A DNA stretch of 64,000 nt from a bacterium (GCA_905221215.1 CAJNCI010000004.1:62001-126000); one strand, 5' to 3'. Shown: positions 48,212 to 59,635, counted from the stretch's first letter. The notes: a model not told the origin generated them from the letters alone. A program made the numbers and translations.

Positions 48212-50038
48212 TTAATTTTTTAATTCTGCTAAATCATTGTTAGCAAGAGCTGCTTCGACATCAGCACGGTAAGAGGCTTTTTCTTCTTCAGTCCAGTCAT
48301 AGAATCGTCCCATTTCATCCAAAACTGGCTCAACGATGCTATCTAAACTATCACGCATAAAGAGCATGTGGTTGGTACGACGAAGGAGGAAGTCAACTGG
48401 GCTAAGAGCCAACTCGTTACGCATTGCATAGTGAAGAGACAAAGTGTCTGCCAAGCTGAGTCCTGGCGCTTGTTCCAAGCTGTGAGCAAGGGCAAAAACT
48501 TTCGGTGCATTTGAGCCGTAAAGATTTGCTAGATAATGAGCTTCCTTACTATCCAAACCACGTGAAACTCCAAGTTGCGCAAAGGCTTCGATTTCTGAGT
48601 CCACATTTGCTGGGTTCAATTCTCCACCTGAAACAGGGTAAGTCTTAGAGTTGATGAGTTTAAAGCTACGGTCAAATTCTGCTTTGAGGATGTCAACCAC
48701 GCGCTCCATAGCTCCTTCAGCCATCTTACGGTAGTCTGTGATTTTACCACCAGCAAGGGTCAAAAGACCATTATCATCACGATCCAAGCTCGAACCACGA
48801 GAAACTGCAGATGGATCCAAATGTTTCTCAGATGTGCTACTTTCAAGCTTGCTAACAGCAGACTCAACATCTTCACGCGTTTTTTCTTTAGAGAGATAAG
48901 ATTCAACAGTCGCAATCAAGTTGTTAAAGCTTTCATCACTGATGGTTCCGTTATTTCCGCCATTGTAGTCAGAAGCGCTATTACCTGCAATCAATGGACG
49001 AAGACCTGCCCAGCTACTTTCGATATCATCAATGGTGATATTTGCTTCTGGGAAGCGGTTATTGACAATGCCAAGCAGATAATCTACATCTTCCTGAGTC
49101 ACTTTTGGATGTTCTAAATCACCTGTGTAGTCTGTATCAGTTGTACCAAAGTAAGTCTTGTTTTCACGTGGGAGCACAAAGACCATACGACCGTCACCCA
49201 AACCTGTGTCAAAGTAAACTGGCTGTGAAACCTTGATTTTGCTTGAATCCACTACCAAGTGAACTCCCTTAGTTGGACGCATTTGTGAGAATTGTGTTCC
49301 CTTATTAGACAAATTACGCACCTTGTCGCTCCAAGGACCTGTTGTGTTGATCACCAAACGCGCCTTGATTTCAAAGACTTGGTCTGTCAACAAATCACGA
49401 GCTACGACACCAGTAATCTTGCCGCTTTCGTCAAAGAGGAAGCCTTCTGCCTTAACATGGTTGGCAATGAGGGCACCATCTTGGTTGGCACGTTTGATAT
49501 TTTCAATCACGAGACGCGCATCGTTGTTACGGAAGTCAAGGTAAACCCCACCTCCTACCAAGCCTTCTTTCTTCAAGTTTGGCTGGCGTTCCAAGACTTC
49601 TTCCTTGCTCAAGACCTTATTAGCAGCTGGTGTGTTGTTAACACCTGCCAAAAGGTCATACAAATCCATGGCTACTTTGAGACGGAAGAGGCTAAAGGTC
49701 GCTCCATCTTCATCGTAAACTGGCAAGAGCATTGGGTCTGGTTTTGGAATGTGTGGAGCGATTTGTTGAACCACTGCACGTTCAGAAACTGTATCTGACA
49801 CCACTTCTACGTCGAATTGTTTGAGGTAACGCAGACCTCCGTGAACCAATTTTGTTGAACGGCTCGATGTTCCTTCTGCGAAGTCCTGCATTTCAATCAA
49901 ACCAGTCTCAAGACCACTAGCTGCCGCCTGCAAGGCTACACCAGCCCCTGTAATTCCCCCACCGATAATCAAGAGGTCTAGGGTGCGTTCTTGCATTTTT
50001 TTAATTGATAATTCACGTGTTTTCTTTGAAAATTCCAT
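48212..50038 (-). CDS. glpO: Alpha-glycerophosphate oxidase
   Basis: A 608-residue FAD enzyme oxidising glycerol-3-phosphate to dihydroxyacetone phosphate with O2, producing H2O2. LIIGGGITGAGVALQAAASG is the FAD site; TSSRSTKLVHGGLRYL and PTKGVHLVVDSSKI are typical. Its length, with an insert around residues 350-400 compared with bacterial GlpD, is the streptococcal GlpO form. It follows glpK by 41 bp and precedes glpF by 69 bp. Confidence 0.96.
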   Translation of the reverse strand: MEFSKKTRELSIKKMQERTLDLLIIGGGITGAGVALQAAASGLETGLIEMQDFAEGTSSRSTKLVHGGLRYLKQFDVEVVSDTVSERAVVQQIAPHIPKPDPMLLPVYDEDGATFSLFRLKVAMDLYDLLAGVNNTPAANKVLSKEEVLERQPNLKKEGLVGGGVYLDFRNNDARLVIENIKRANQDGALIANHVKAEGFLFDESGKITGVVARDLLTDQVFEIKARLVINTTGPWSDKVRNLSNKGTQFSQMRPTKGVHLVVDSSKIKVSQPVYFDTGLGDGRMVFVLPRENKTYFGTTDTDYTGDLEHPKVTQEDVDYLLGIVNNRFPEANITIDDIESSWAGLRPLIAGNSASDYNGGNNGTISDESFNNLIATVESYLSKEKTREDVESAVSKLESSTSEKHLDPSAVSRGSSLDRDDNGLLTLAGGKITDYRKMAEGAMERVVDILKAEFDRSFKLINSKTYPVSGGELNPANVDSEIEAFAQLGVSRGLDSKEAHYLANLYGSNAPKVFALAHSLEQAPGLSLADTLSLHYAMRNELALSPVDFLLRRTNHMLFMRDSLDSIVEPVLDEMGRFYDWTEEEKASYRADVEAALANNDLAELKN

Positions 50039-50079
50039 ATTTACACACTTTCTAACTGAGTCGCTTTATTCTTCCAGTA

Positions 50080-51633
<1,554 letters not shown>

Positions 51634-51649
51634 CTAACTAGTATACAAA

Positions 51650-51663
51650 ATAAAACGCTTTCT
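51650..51663 (-). promoter_or_regulatory. cre-like site upstream of glpK
   Basis: AGAAAGCGTTTTAT on the minus strand matches the cre consensus at 11 of 14 positions. TATACT (just after it) is a likely -10. A GAGGAT/ATCCTC hairpin (51614-51627) lies in the leader. Confidence 0.5.
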
Positions 51664-51746
51664 TGTTTATCAACTTTTTTTAATTTTTAAAAAAATGTGA
51701 GGAGATTGTGCGAATTTCACAAAAAGACCTGGAACAACCAAGCCTT

Positions 51747-53174
51747 TTAACTAAATAATAACTGGCGAATCGCTGCCAAATCCTCCATATCCAAGTCGTT
51801 TTTTAAATAATAGACTGGTGTCTGTCCCTTCTTATGAATCGGGTTATTGGTAACCAGCAAATCATAATGCCGGGTACGATCATAGGCTTCAATGGTAATG
51901 AAACGATTGTATTCCAAATACCGTTTCAAAATGGCTGCCATCCTTGAAAAGACAAGAAAACCAGATGTCAAATCCAGACCAATCCGCATATGCTGACCAC
52001 CATTTTCAGCCATATATTCGATTAACTGGAGCCATTCCCAGAGAATTTTCTTATCCAAATCCGTCCCCTGCTGAAAGGCAAGTAAAGCATGAAAAATCTC
52101 CGCCGCCGTCTCCTTAAAATCATGTTCCATCAGCAAATAGGGATGGCGATTCTCTGTCTGGTATCTGTACTGATCTTGCAAGATATAGCCCTTGTATAGG
52201 TAGACTTGAGCACAAAGCTGGCTGAGTTCATAGGTGACATGGTCCTCTGTATAACCACCTAGCAGCTCCTCTTTCTTCATTTCTTGAATCAATTGCGTCA
52301 GCAAATCTGCCAACTGCCCTCCAAAACCAAGAATATACTCCATAGTATGAAGAGGAAGAATGCGATGAGATAGAAGAAAAGAAAAGAATATCATCATCTC
52401 ACCATCCTCAGTTCCTAGAGGAAGGTGTTGTCCAGCGAAAAAGGACGGAGCCTTTCGATGCAAACGAAGGTAGAAAATATTGTCAAAATACCCTCGCATT
52501 TTTTCTTCTATGACTTGAAACTGACAGGCATTGACCCGGAGACGTTGTTGACTGATGTGAGCCCAGAGAACCAGGTCCAATTTCTGCCCCGAAGACAAAC
52601 TCGCACCGCAGATTTCTTCTAAAGTGGCAATCTCCTGTTTTCTCTCTGGCTTCTGCATGTGGCCTTCCCATTCCTGACTCGACCAAACCTTGCGGAAAAG
52701 ACAGAAATAGAAATAGCGAATCTGATGCTCTGGACCTCGCCACCGTCCATTTTGGATGGATAAGTCAAATTCTGACAAAATCTGATTTAAACTAGCCAAG
52801 TGGCGACCAAGCGTAGCCTCACTAATCATCAATTCTTGAGCCAGCTGATGAGCTAAAAACTGTTGGTGGTAGAGAAGATAGACCAAAATCTGGTATTTAA
52901 CAGCATTCTCCAAAAACAAGCTCCGAATGTCTCTTCCCTTGGTAGCTGCACCAATCGATAGACGCAGACTTTCATCTTCCAAGTGGATTGTCAGCTCTAA
53001 GCCACTGTCCAAAGCCTTGTCATTGAGTAGGGTGACATATTTAGTTAGGGTTGCTTTTGAAAATCCTGTTTCCTCCATTACAGCCTTGACGGTCGTCTGA
53101 GACTCTTGTAATAGAAAGGAAAGGATTGAAAATTGGCCAGATTCAGCCTTTTCCATCAAGTCTCCTAAATACAT
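51747..53174 (-). CDS. Mga-like transcriptional regulator
   Basis: A 475-residue regulator of the Mga/AtxA type: two N-terminal helix-turn-helix regions ([27 protein letters not shown] and [23 protein letters not shown]), then PRD-like regions and a C-terminal part. It is divergent from hslO and downstream of glpK. I kept ATG 53174 (AAGGGG site); ATG 53156 (GGAG site) is equally possible. Targets are unknown; closeness to glp suggests but does not show a link. Confidence 0.8.
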   Translation of the reverse strand: MYLGDLMEKAESGQFSILSFLLQESQTTVKAVMEETGFSKATLTKYVTLLNDKALDSGLELTIHLEDESLRLSIGAATKGRDIRSLFLENAVKYQILVYLLYHQQFLAHQLAQELMISEATLGRHLASLNQILSEFDLSIQNGRWRGPEHQIRYFYFCLFRKVWSSQEWEGHMQKPERKQEIATLEEICGASLSSGQKLDLVLWAHISQQRLRVNACQFQVIEEKMRGYFDNIFYLRLHRKAPSFFAGQHLPLGTEDGEMMIFFSFLLSHRILPLHTMEYILGFGGQLADLLTQLIQEMKKEELLGGYTEDHVTYELSQLCAQVYLYKGYILQDQYRYQTENRHPYLLMEHDFKETAAEIFHALLAFQQGTDLDKKILWEWLQLIEYMAENGGQHMRIGLDLTSGFLVFSRMAAILKRYLEYNRFITIEAYDRTRHYDLLVTNNPIHKKGQTPVYYLKNDLDMEDLAAIRQLLFS

Positions 53175-53325
53175 TTGTTACCCCTTTCATTTTCTACCTT
53201 AAGCATAGCATAAATCTTAGAAATGCTAAAATAATCTGTTTCTCTTTTTATTTTCATGCTGATTTCCTGGTCCATTATCCTAAAAATCAACAAACACACG
53301 GCTCCCCCTTTGGGCATTTTTATGC

Positions 53326-53331
53326 TAAAAT
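53326..53331 (+). promoter_or_regulatory. Extended -10 of hslO, placing transcription start at the ATG
   Basis: TATGCTAAAAT is an extended -10; its TAAAAT ends eight bases before the hslO ATG (53339), so the transcript would begin at or next to the start codon. An identical ATGCTAAAAT lies at 53223-53232 and could give a leadered transcript. Confidence 0.5.
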
Positions 53332-53338
53332 AGTAGCT

Positions 53339-54211
53339 ATGGATAAAATTATTAAAACAATATCAGAAAGCGGCGCCTTTCGTGCTTTTGTCCTTGACAG
53401 CACAGAAACCGTCCGCACTGCTCAAGAAAAACACCAAACCCAAGCTAGCTCAACTGTGGCGCTTGGTCGAACTCTTATCGCTAGCCAGATTCTCGCAGCC
53501 AATGAAAAAGGAAATACCAAACTAACAGTTAAGGTGCTGGGTTCTAGCTCTCTAGGGGCTATTATCACCGTCGCTGATACCAAGGGGAATGTCAAAGGTT
53601 ACGTCCAAAATCCTGGTGTTGACATCAAAAAGACTGCAACTGGTGAAGTCCTTGTCGGACCTTTTGTCGGCAATGGTCAATTCCTCGTTATCACAGACTA
53701 CGGTACTGGAAATCCTTACAACTCTATGACTCCCCTCATCTCTGGGGAAATCGGTGAAGATCTTGCCTTTTACCTGACTGAAAGCCAACAAACTCCTTCA
53801 GCAGTCGGTCTCAATGTCCTTTTGGACGAGGAAGACAAGGTCAAGGTTGCAGGTGGTTTCCTAGTCCAAGTCTTGCCAGGAGCTAAGGAAGAGGAGATTG
53901 CTCGCTTTGAAAAACGCATCCAAGCAATGCCAGCTATCTCAACCCTTCTGGAAAGCGACGACCATATCGAAGCCCTCCTCAAGGCAATCTACGGTGACGA
54001 AGCCTACAAGCGTCTTTCTGAAGAAGAAATCCGTTTCCAATGTGACTGTAGCCATGATCGCTTTATGAACGCTCTTGCTAGCCTTCCAAGTTCAGACCTA
54101 CAGGAAATGAAAGAGGAAGACCACGGGGCAGAAATCACTTGTCAATTCTGCCAAACAACTTATAACTTTGATGAAAACGACCTGGAGGAACTCATTCGTG
54201 ACAAATCTTAA
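53339..54211 (+). CDS. hslO: Redox chaperone Hsp33
   Basis: A 290-residue Hsp33: [22 protein letters not shown] at the start, FQCDCSHDR and [12 protein letters not shown] near the C-terminus supplying four zinc-binding Cys that sense oxidation. The long frame from 53126 is an artefact; the conserved start is ATG 53339. No ribosome site is visible, consistent with a leaderless mRNA. The next gene overlaps by 14 bases. Confidence 0.95.
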   Translation: MDKIIKTISESGAFRAFVLDSTETVRTAQEKHQTQASSTVALGRTLIASQILAANEKGNTKLTVKVLGSSSLGAIITVADTKGNVKGYVQNPGVDIKKTATGEVLVGPFVGNGQFLVITDYGTGNPYNSMTPLISGEIGEDLAFYLTESQQTPSAVGLNVLLDEEDKVKVAGGFLVQVLPGAKEEEIARFEKRIQAMPAISTLLESDDHIEALLKAIYGDEAYKRLSEEEIRFQCDCSHDRFMNALASLPSSDLQEMKEEDHGAEITCQFCQTTYNFDENDLEELIRDKS

Positions 54212-55178
54212 TACACCTTTTATGATTGGCAATGTTGAGATTCCCAATCGTACCGTTTTAGCACCTATGGCCGGTGTGACCAACTCAGCCTTTCGTACCA
54301 TTGCAAAAGAGCTCGGAGCTGGACTCGTTGTCATGGAAATGGTCTCTGACAAGGGAATCCAATACAACAACGAAAAAACCCTGCACATGCTTCATATCGA
54401 TGAAGGCGAAAACCCTGTTTCTATCCAACTCTTTGGTAGTGATGAAGACAGCCTCGCACGCGCAGCAGAATTCATCCAAGAAAACACTAAGACCGATATC
54501 GTTGATATCAACATGGGATGCCCAGTCAACAAAATCGTGAAGAATGAAGCTGGCGCTATGTGGCTCAAAGACCCAGACAAGATCTACTCTATCATCAACA
54601 AGGTTCAATCTGTCCTTGATATCCCCCTTACTGTCAAAATGCGTACAGGCTGGGCTGACCCATCTCTCGCAGTAGAAAATGCCCTCGCTGCTGAAGCTGC
54701 AGGTGTTTCTGCCCTCGCCATGCATGGCCGTACCCGTGAACAAATGTACACAGGTCACGCAGACCTTGAGACCCTTCACAAGGTCGCCCAAGCTTTGACA
54801 AAAATTCCATTCATCGCCAACGGTGACATCCGTACAGTTCAAGAAGCCAAACAGCGTATCGAAGAAGTCGGTGCTGACGCAGTCATGATTGGTCGCGCTG
54901 CCATGGGGAATCCTTACCTCTTCAACCAAATCAACCACTACTTTGAAACAGGAGAGATCCTACCTGATTTGACCTTTGAGGATAAGATGAAAATCGCTTA
55001 CGAACACTTAAAACGCTTGATTAACCTCAAAGGGGAAAATGTCGCAGTTCGTGAATTCCGTGGCCTCGCTCCTCACTACCTCCGTGGAACATCTGGCGCT
55101 GCCAAACTCCGTGGAGCCATTTCACAAGCTAGCACCCTAGCAGAGATTGAAGCCCTTCTGCAGTTGGATAAGGCTTAA
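54198..55178 (+). CDS. dus: tRNA-dihydrouridine synthase
   Basis: A 326-residue FMN enzyme reducing uridines in t[44 protein letters not shown] (catalytic Cys) and [16 protein letters not shown] chose GTG 54198 because GGAGG lies nine bases upstream and the family begins [10 protein letters not shown]; it overlaps hslO by 14 bases. Which Dus subgroup cannot be stated. Confidence 0.93.
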   Translation: MTNLNTPFMIGNVEIPNRTVLAPMAGVTNSAFRTIAKELGAGLVVMEMVSDKGIQYNNEKTLHMLHIDEGENPVSIQLFGSDEDSLARAAEFIQENTKTDIVDINMGCPVNKIVKNEAGAMWLKDPDKIYSIINKVQSVLDIPLTVKMRTGWADPSLAVENALAAEAAGVSALAMHGRTREQMYTGHADLETLHKVAQALTKIPFIANGDIRTVQEAKQRIEEVGADAVMIGRAAMGNPYLFNQINHYFETGEILPDLTFEDKMKIAYEHLKRLINLKGENVAVREFRGLAPHYLRGTSGAAKLRGAISQASTLAEIEALLQLDKA

Positions 55179-55179
55179 A

Positions 55180-55725
55180 ATGGTTCATACTGCTCTACTG
55201 ATTATCGATATGCAAAAAGCATTTGATAGACCTATTTGGGGAGAACGAAACAACCCTCAAGCTGAACACCAAGCATTGAGGGTACTAACACACTTTCGTA
55301 AACACGCTCTTCCAGTCTTACACATTCAACATATATCTGATAATCCCCAGTCACAATTTCATAACAAACAAAATCAGGAGTTTAAAAGTGGATTTGAACC
55401 AGTTGCTTCCGAACCTGTCTTTCAAAAAACGGTTAATAGCGCCTTTATTGGGACAAATCTTGAAACATATTTACGAAAAAATCAGATTGGTCATTTAGTC
55501 CTTGTTGGTTTGACGTTGCCTCATTGTATATCTACTACGACACGAATGGCGGCAAATCTTGGTTTCGAAGTCACTTTACTAGCAGATGCTACTGCCAGTT
55601 TTACCCTATCTAACAAAAACGGTCAAGCCATCTCTCCTGAGACTATCCATGAGATTAATCTCCTTTCTCTACAAGATGAGTTTGCTCAAATTCTTACTAC
55701 AGAAGAATTTTTAACCCAAGTATAA
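55180..55725 (+). CDS. Isochorismatase-family cysteine hydrolase
   Basis: A 181-residue cysteine hydrolase: ALLIIDMQKAFDRP carries the catalytic Asp, a Lys lies in the middle, and VGLTLPHCISTTTRMAANLGF the nucleophilic Cys; LLADATASF closes the domain. The family includes nicotinamidases and isochorismatases; specificity is not readable. It follows dus by one base, so it shares that transcript, and a terminator (55735-55770) ends it. Proximity to PnuC/NadR hints at NAD-related chemistry. Confidence 0.85.
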   Translation: MVHTALLIIDMQKAFDRPIWGERNNPQAEHQALRVLTHFRKHALPVLHIQHISDNPQSQFHNKQNQEFKSGFEPVASEPVFQKTVNSAFIGTNLETYLRKNQIGHLVLVGLTLPHCISTTTRMAANLGFEVTLLADATASFTLSNKNGQAISPETIHEINLLSLQDEFAQILTTEEFLTQV

Positions 55726-55734
55726 GTATAAAAG

Positions 55735-55770
55735 AATCCGTCGACTCTTATTGAGCTGACGGATTTTCTT
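55735..55770 (+). terminator. Terminator of hslO-dus operon
   Basis: AATCCGTC (55735-55742) pairs with GACGGATT (55758-55765), followed by TTCTTTG on the plus strand. Confidence 0.75.
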
Positions 55771-55800
55771 TGATTGAAAAAATTCAAATACTGAGTGTTA

Positions 55801-56427
55801 TTATTGACTCAAAGCAACACTGGAAACCTTGCCATCCGCTCCTGTTGTAATTTGGATGACTTTTCCTCCACCGATTTTGGCATTATACTTGCCATCATCA
55901 AGAGTATAAGAATAGCCTCTGATAGAGTAGTTTTCTTTCTTTCCATCAGCAGATTCTACTGTGAATTGACCACCTGATGAAACTGTAATGGTTTCGCCAT
56001 TGGCACCCTTCCAGTTGCCCGCTGCAGCTGAGAAATCACCGTCTACCATAGTTAAAACACCCTTGTAGCGTTTATTTTGCTCTGCTTGCTTATCTTGAAG
56101 TTTGCGGTCAGTTGTAGAATCATAGCTTGATTGATTAGACACCTCTTGACCTTGTCTTTGCTCTGGTGCAGGTGCCACTTGTGATGGTGTCGCAGTTGCT
56201 GAAGACTGGTCAGTAGACGCCTTGGCCTTTTCAGATAAAGCTGAACTTGAAGACTTCTGAGTCTTGCTTTCTTTGCTAGAAAAAGCTGCTTTAGAGCTTG
56301 ATGATTGGCTTGTCTTAGCAGAACTGCTTGCTTGAGTCGTTTCCTTTTTATTTCCACAAGCTCCCAGTAGCAAGGTAGAAGCCAATACAGTTGCTGCCAT
56401 CAATTTGATATAGGTTTTCTTTTTCAT
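55801..56427 (-). CDS. Lipoprotein with Ser-rich linker and C-terminal DUF6287-like domain
   Basis: A 208-residue lipoprotein: signal peptide with lipobox LLLGACGNK (Cys24), a long Ser/Lys/Ala-rich low-complexity linker (about 30-110), then a beta-rich C-terminal domain (MVDGDFSAAAGNWKGANGETITV ... to the end). That domain looks like the small DUF6287 repeat common in streptococcal lipoproteins, assigned from memory. Function unknown. It stands alone, convergent with the dus operon. Confidence 0.8.
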   Translation of the reverse strand: MKKKTYIKLMAATVLASTLLLGACGNKKETTQASSSAKTSQSSSSKAAFSSKESKTQKSSSSALSEKAKASTDQSSATATPSQVAPAPEQRQGQEVSNQSSYDSTTDRKLQDKQAEQNKRYKGVLTMVDGDFSAAAGNWKGANGETITVSSGGQFTVESADGKKENYSIRGYSYTLDDGKYNAKIGGGKVIQITTGADGKVSSVALSQ

Positions 56428-56532
56428 TTTTCTACTCCTTTGTAATATTTTTGGAATGTTAAGAAATCTTTTTGTAATAAAACAGAAAAACAGAAGATTT
56501 TCCTATTAAAAATTTGAATTTTTTGTAATCGC

Positions 56533-56561
56533 TTGTATTTCGTCGAATAAATGAATATAAT
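56533..56561 (+). promoter_or_regulatory. Promoter of the small membrane protein gene
   Basis: TTGTAT (56533-56538), 17 bp, TATAAT (56556-56561), 34 bp before the start at 56595. Confidence 0.6.
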
Positions 56562-56594
56562 AACATTAAAATAGAATATAGGAGGTACACTCTT

Positions 56595-56825
56595 ATGCCA
56601 AATGAGTATTACAAGTATCTTCCTGGGTTGATTTTGGGATCTATTTGCTCTTATGAAACAGCCACTTACTATGCGCGAACTGCATTTGATGTCTTCTATC
56701 TGACTACAAGCTTTATGATTGTTTATATCGCTTTGTTATTTTTACATGAGAACTATCTCAAGTATCGATACAAAGATTTCTTTACTCACCTGTTGAGTAA
56801 TCCTAAGAAAGATAGCCACCCATAA
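56595..56825 (+). CDS. Small membrane protein of unknown function
   Basis: A 76-residue protein (MPNEYYKYLPGLILGSICSY ... ) with one or two membrane segments (LPGLILGSIC; FMIVYIALLFLH) and a basic tail. AGGAGG lies nine bases before the ATG and a promoter is visible, so it is probably real. I do not recognise the family. A strong bidirectional terminator follows. Confidence 0.7.
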   Translation: MPNEYYKYLPGLILGSICSYETATYYARTAFDVFYLTTSFMIVYIALLFLHENYLKYRYKDFFTHLLSNPKKDSHP

Positions 56826-56866
56826 AAGCAGTCACAACACAAAACCATCTCATGATGGTACATAAA

Positions 56867-56891
56867 GAGGTCGGGAACTTTTCCCGACCTC
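56867..56891. terminator. Bidirectional terminator between the small protein and the Nudix gene
   Basis: GAGGTCGGGAA (56867-56877) and TTCCCGACCTC (56881-56891) form a perfect 11-bp stem, with A/T-rich flanks on both sides. Confidence 0.85.
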
Positions 56892-56896
56892 GTTAT

Positions 56897-57670
56897 TTAT
56901 TTCAATCGATAGGTTTTTCTTGGTTTCTTTTTAGGCACTCGTTTGAGTCCAACTTCTTCTACATATTCGCCGTATTTTACGAGAAAGTTATTGCTGACGA
57001 TGGGACGACCTGGGTTGATAAGATTGATCAGTTCAGTCCCTTCGTAGACAGTGAACTCCTCCTCCAGCAGATAAAGGAAGGTCGGATTCCAGTCAAGTCG
57101 ACCTTGGATTCGTTTGATGGATTCTTGGATAATGGCATAATGGTCAAAAGCGAAGGCTTGTTCCTCCAGCTCGCCCCCCTCTAGGAAACATTTTCCCGTC
57201 TGAAAATCGACATCTACGAAAACGACATCCTTAGCATCGTCTCCTGCCTGAACCAGTTCTAATGCACGATTAGGCAGATACACCAAATGGGCAATGGTCA
57301 CTGTCCAGCCTCGGGGGTCACGACCGGGGGTCGATACGGTCATCAATTGCTCAATTTTTTCCAAAGGAAGATCGAGATTGACTTCTTCACTTACTTCTCG
57401 CTGACAGGCATGTGCAGCATCTTCTCCCTTATCCATAAAGCCTCCAACCAAGGCCAAACAGTTTTGATAAGGGTGAGCCTTGCGACGGATTAGCAAGAGC
57501 TTGATCTTTCCTTCAACAAAGCAGTAAGCTACCATATCCACTGTCACACTTGGCTTTTCATATTGTGGGAGTTCCTGCTTATAGTACCAGTCTAAAAACT
57601 CCTCCTGACTGGCATGGATTTCATAATATTCTTTTTCCGTCATCCCTTCTAGAATCTTTATGTCTGCCAT
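56897..57670 (-). CDS. Nudix domain protein with C-terminal winged helix, NrtR-like regulator
   Basis: A 257-residue protein: N-terminal Nudix domain (about 40-180) with box GGFMDKGEDAAHACQREVSEEV in which the usual EExGU Gly is Asn (EEVNL), then a winged-helix-like C-terminus (about 185-257; LNPGRPIVSN, a basic end KKKPRKTYRLK). This layout is that of NrtR regulators, which sense ADP-ribose compounds and repress NAD genes. It lies directly after pnuC and nadR, on the same strand, one base after pnuC. The changed Nudix box suggests it may bind rather than hydrolyse. Alternative: an active ADP-ribose or NADH hydrolase. Confidence 0.82.
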   Translation of the reverse strand: MADIKILEGMTEKEYYEIHASQEEFLDWYYKQELPQYEKPSVTVDMVAYCFVEGKIKLLLIRRKAHPYQNCLALVGGFMDKGEDAAHACQREVSEEVNLDLPLEKIEQLMTVSTPGRDPRGWTVTIAHLVYLPNRALELVQAGDDAKDVVFVDVDFQTGKCFLEGGELEEQAFAFDHYAIIQESIKRIQGRLDWNPTFLYLLEEEFTVYEGTELINLINPGRPIVSNNFLVKYGEYVEEVGLKRVPKKKPRKTYRLK

Positions 57671-57671
57671 C

Positions 57672-58451
57672 TTATGCCTCCTTTCGAACTGCCTTGGTCC
57701 ATTGGTACCAACCCACTAGACTATTGAGTGTGTAAACCCAGTACATCCCTTGGATATGGATATTTTCACCCCACCAGAGGTAGATACTAAAGAGATTGGT
57801 GGCAATCCAGAAAATCCATTGCTCACGGTAGAGACGTGTCATCAAGAGCTGACCAACACCATTGGTCGCATCAGTAACACTATCACGGAAAGGGCGAGCG
57901 CTATTGATACTTTGATAAGCCAAGCCCATACCAATCCAGATAATGGCAGTCAAGGCTAAGTACTTGAGCCAGTCAAGAACAGATAATTTCTTAGCTTCAA
58001 AGTGGGATTCTTCTGGTTTTCCTTGGTCGTTGATACGATTGGACAACCAAGCATAGAGGCCAATAGGCTGCATGACAAAGAAGTAAACGGTCGTCAAAAC
58101 TTCCCCATAAAAAGTCTCATTCATGGCCAAAATCAAATAGATTGCTGAGTTAATAGCCCCAAAGAGATAATTACTTGCACGCCCTTCTGCTACCAAGATA
58201 ACACAGACAATTCCAGTCCAAGATGCAAACAAGCTCAGCCAGTCATGGCTTTCCGTATTTTGAGTGAATTCCAAGATCAAGGGCACACTTGACAAGGCGA
58301 TGAGATATAACCACTGGAAAAGGCTACGATCAACAAAGAGATCTTTCCATAGCAAGCGCATGATTCCTGCAAAACCAATCTTGCGAGCTTCGGCATGGAC
58401 ATTTTTAAAATTTTCGATAAATTGTATGATTTTTTTAGTTACTGTTTTCAT
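57672..58451 (-). CDS. pnuC: Nicotinamide riboside transporter
   Basis: A 259-residue PnuC-type membrane protein with seven or so helices. AEGRASNYLFGAINSAIYLILAMNETFYGEVLTTVYFFVMQPIGLYAWL includes the conserved Asn/Trp-rich central repeats of PnuC. It imports nicotinamide riboside, which NadR phosphorylates to trap it. It lies between nadR (nine bases upstream) and the Nudix gene. Confidence 0.93.
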   Translation of the reverse strand: MKTVTKKIIQFIENFKNVHAEARKIGFAGIMRLLWKDLFVDRSLFQWLYLIALSSVPLILEFTQNTESHDWLSLFASWTGIVCVILVAEGRASNYLFGAINSAIYLILAMNETFYGEVLTTVYFFVMQPIGLYAWLSNRINDQGKPEESHFEAKKLSVLDWLKYLALTAIIWIGMGLAYQSINSARPFRDSVTDATNGVGQLLMTRLYREQWIFWIATNLFSIYLWWGENIHIQGMYWVYTLNSLVGWYQWTKAVRKEA

Positions 58452-58460
58452 AATTTTCTC

Positions 58461-59519
58461 CTAATCTGCTTGGTAAATGGCATCAATAGCCACTTTTGCA
58501 GTTTCGTAATTTCCAAGATAATCACTAGATAGATAAACTAGTGGAATGGTGGTTAAATATCGCTCTCTCATCTGATCCAAATGCTGGGAAAAACTGTGAC
58601 GAATATGGTCTTCTGCCATGGTCATATCTCTAAATCCGTCATTAACATAGGATCCGACAGGTTGCACAAAGAGAATCAAGTCCCATTTTTCCTTGGCCAA
58701 GATCGAGACAAAGAGATTGTCAAAGGTTTCTCCTGATAAGTCCCCTTGGTCCTCAGTCTCCATGTAATAATCATAGTAGCCCTTAGTTACCAAGGAGTTG
58801 GTATCGGCTATCACTAGGCCCCGATTGGCATTGCTATCGATTAACGTTGAGGTCTGATCATACTGGCCCAACAGGAGATAGTAGTAATCCTTTGGAGTCA
58901 ATTCATCGTCGCGGACATTGTTTTTGATCTGGTACTCACGTGCGTATTCCAGACTGACGGGCGCATCGTAATACCTAGCCAAATCCTTGGCCAGAGTGGT
59001 CTTCCCATTGCTAGCACTTCCCATAATCAACACTTTCTTTGTAAACTGACGACGGAAGGGTTGAGCGATATATTTCCAATATTTGCTTGGATTTTCTCGA
59101 ATCATAGTAGCTGAGATACCAAACTTTCTTTCTTGCAAGACAGTGCCAAATCCACGTTTAGATAATTCTTGCTGATAGTCTGCTTCTCCTACAAAAAAGA
59201 TCAGCTCTTGCTGGGTTTCATCATAGGAAATCTCCGCTAACATCTGGTCCAACCACTCCTGCCAGCCTATAGGATAACGGGGAAGGTTAGTCTCATCCAG
59301 CTTGCAGACAGAGGTTAACTCATCATCTCGAAAAGCCTCTCGAATATAGCGAAATCGTTTTTGCAATGTTAAGCCTACCTGCTCCCCTCGGTCTCCCTCG
59401 TAGCCTGAAACGACTACCCAGACCTGATCACATTGACGCTTCGCTCGCTGGATCAGATCGATATGCCCTTGATGAAGAGGGGCAAAGGTTCCAAATACCA
59501 CTGCTGTTTTCTTTTTCAT
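58461..59519 (-). CDS. nadR: NadR: NMN adenylyltransferase / ribosylnicotinamide kinase
   Basis: A 352-residue bifunctional enzyme without the E. coli repressor domain. N-terminal nucleotidyltransferase GTFAPLHQGHIDLI, with ISATMIRENP; C-terminal kinase with GSASNGKTTLAKDLA. It phosphorylates nicotinamide riboside to NMN and makes NAD. First gene of nadR-pnuC-nudix. Confidence 0.94.
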   Translation of the reverse strand: MKKKTAVVFGTFAPLHQGHIDLIQRAKRQCDQVWVVVSGYEGDRGEQVGLTLQKRFRYIREAFRDDELTSVCKLDETNLPRYPIGWQEWLDQMLAEISYDETQQELIFFVGEADYQQELSKRGFGTVLQERKFGISATMIRENPSKYWKYIAQPFRRQFTKKVLIMGSASNGKTTLAKDLARYYDAPVSLEYAREYQIKNNVRDDELTPKDYYYLLLGQYDQTSTLIDSNANRGLVIADTNSLVTKGYYDYYMETEDQGDLSGETFDNLFVSILAKEKWDLILFVQPVGSYVNDGFRDMTMAEDHIRHSFSQHLDQMRERYLTTIPLVYLSSDYLGNYETAKVAIDAIYQAD

Positions 59520-59569
59520 AAACGCATTACCTTTTTATAATTTTTGATATTTTTGTTATCTATGTTTTT

Positions 59570-59602
59570 ATTATAAACTATATTTTTGTTTTGTAAATAG
59601 TT
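59570..59602 (-). promoter_or_regulatory. nadR operon promoter with inverted repeat
   Basis: On the minus strand TTTACA, 16 bp, TATAAT lies in this region, just left of an AACTAT/ATAGTT inverted repeat that brackets the -35 and could be an operator for the NrtR-like protein. Motif is unverified. Confidence 0.4.
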
Positions 59603-59635
59603 TTTTATTGTTTTTTATAAAAAAGTAGCAAAAAA

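Noticed and set aside
54285-54938. Minus-strand 217-residue frame
   Set aside because: Antisense to the well-conserved dus gene.
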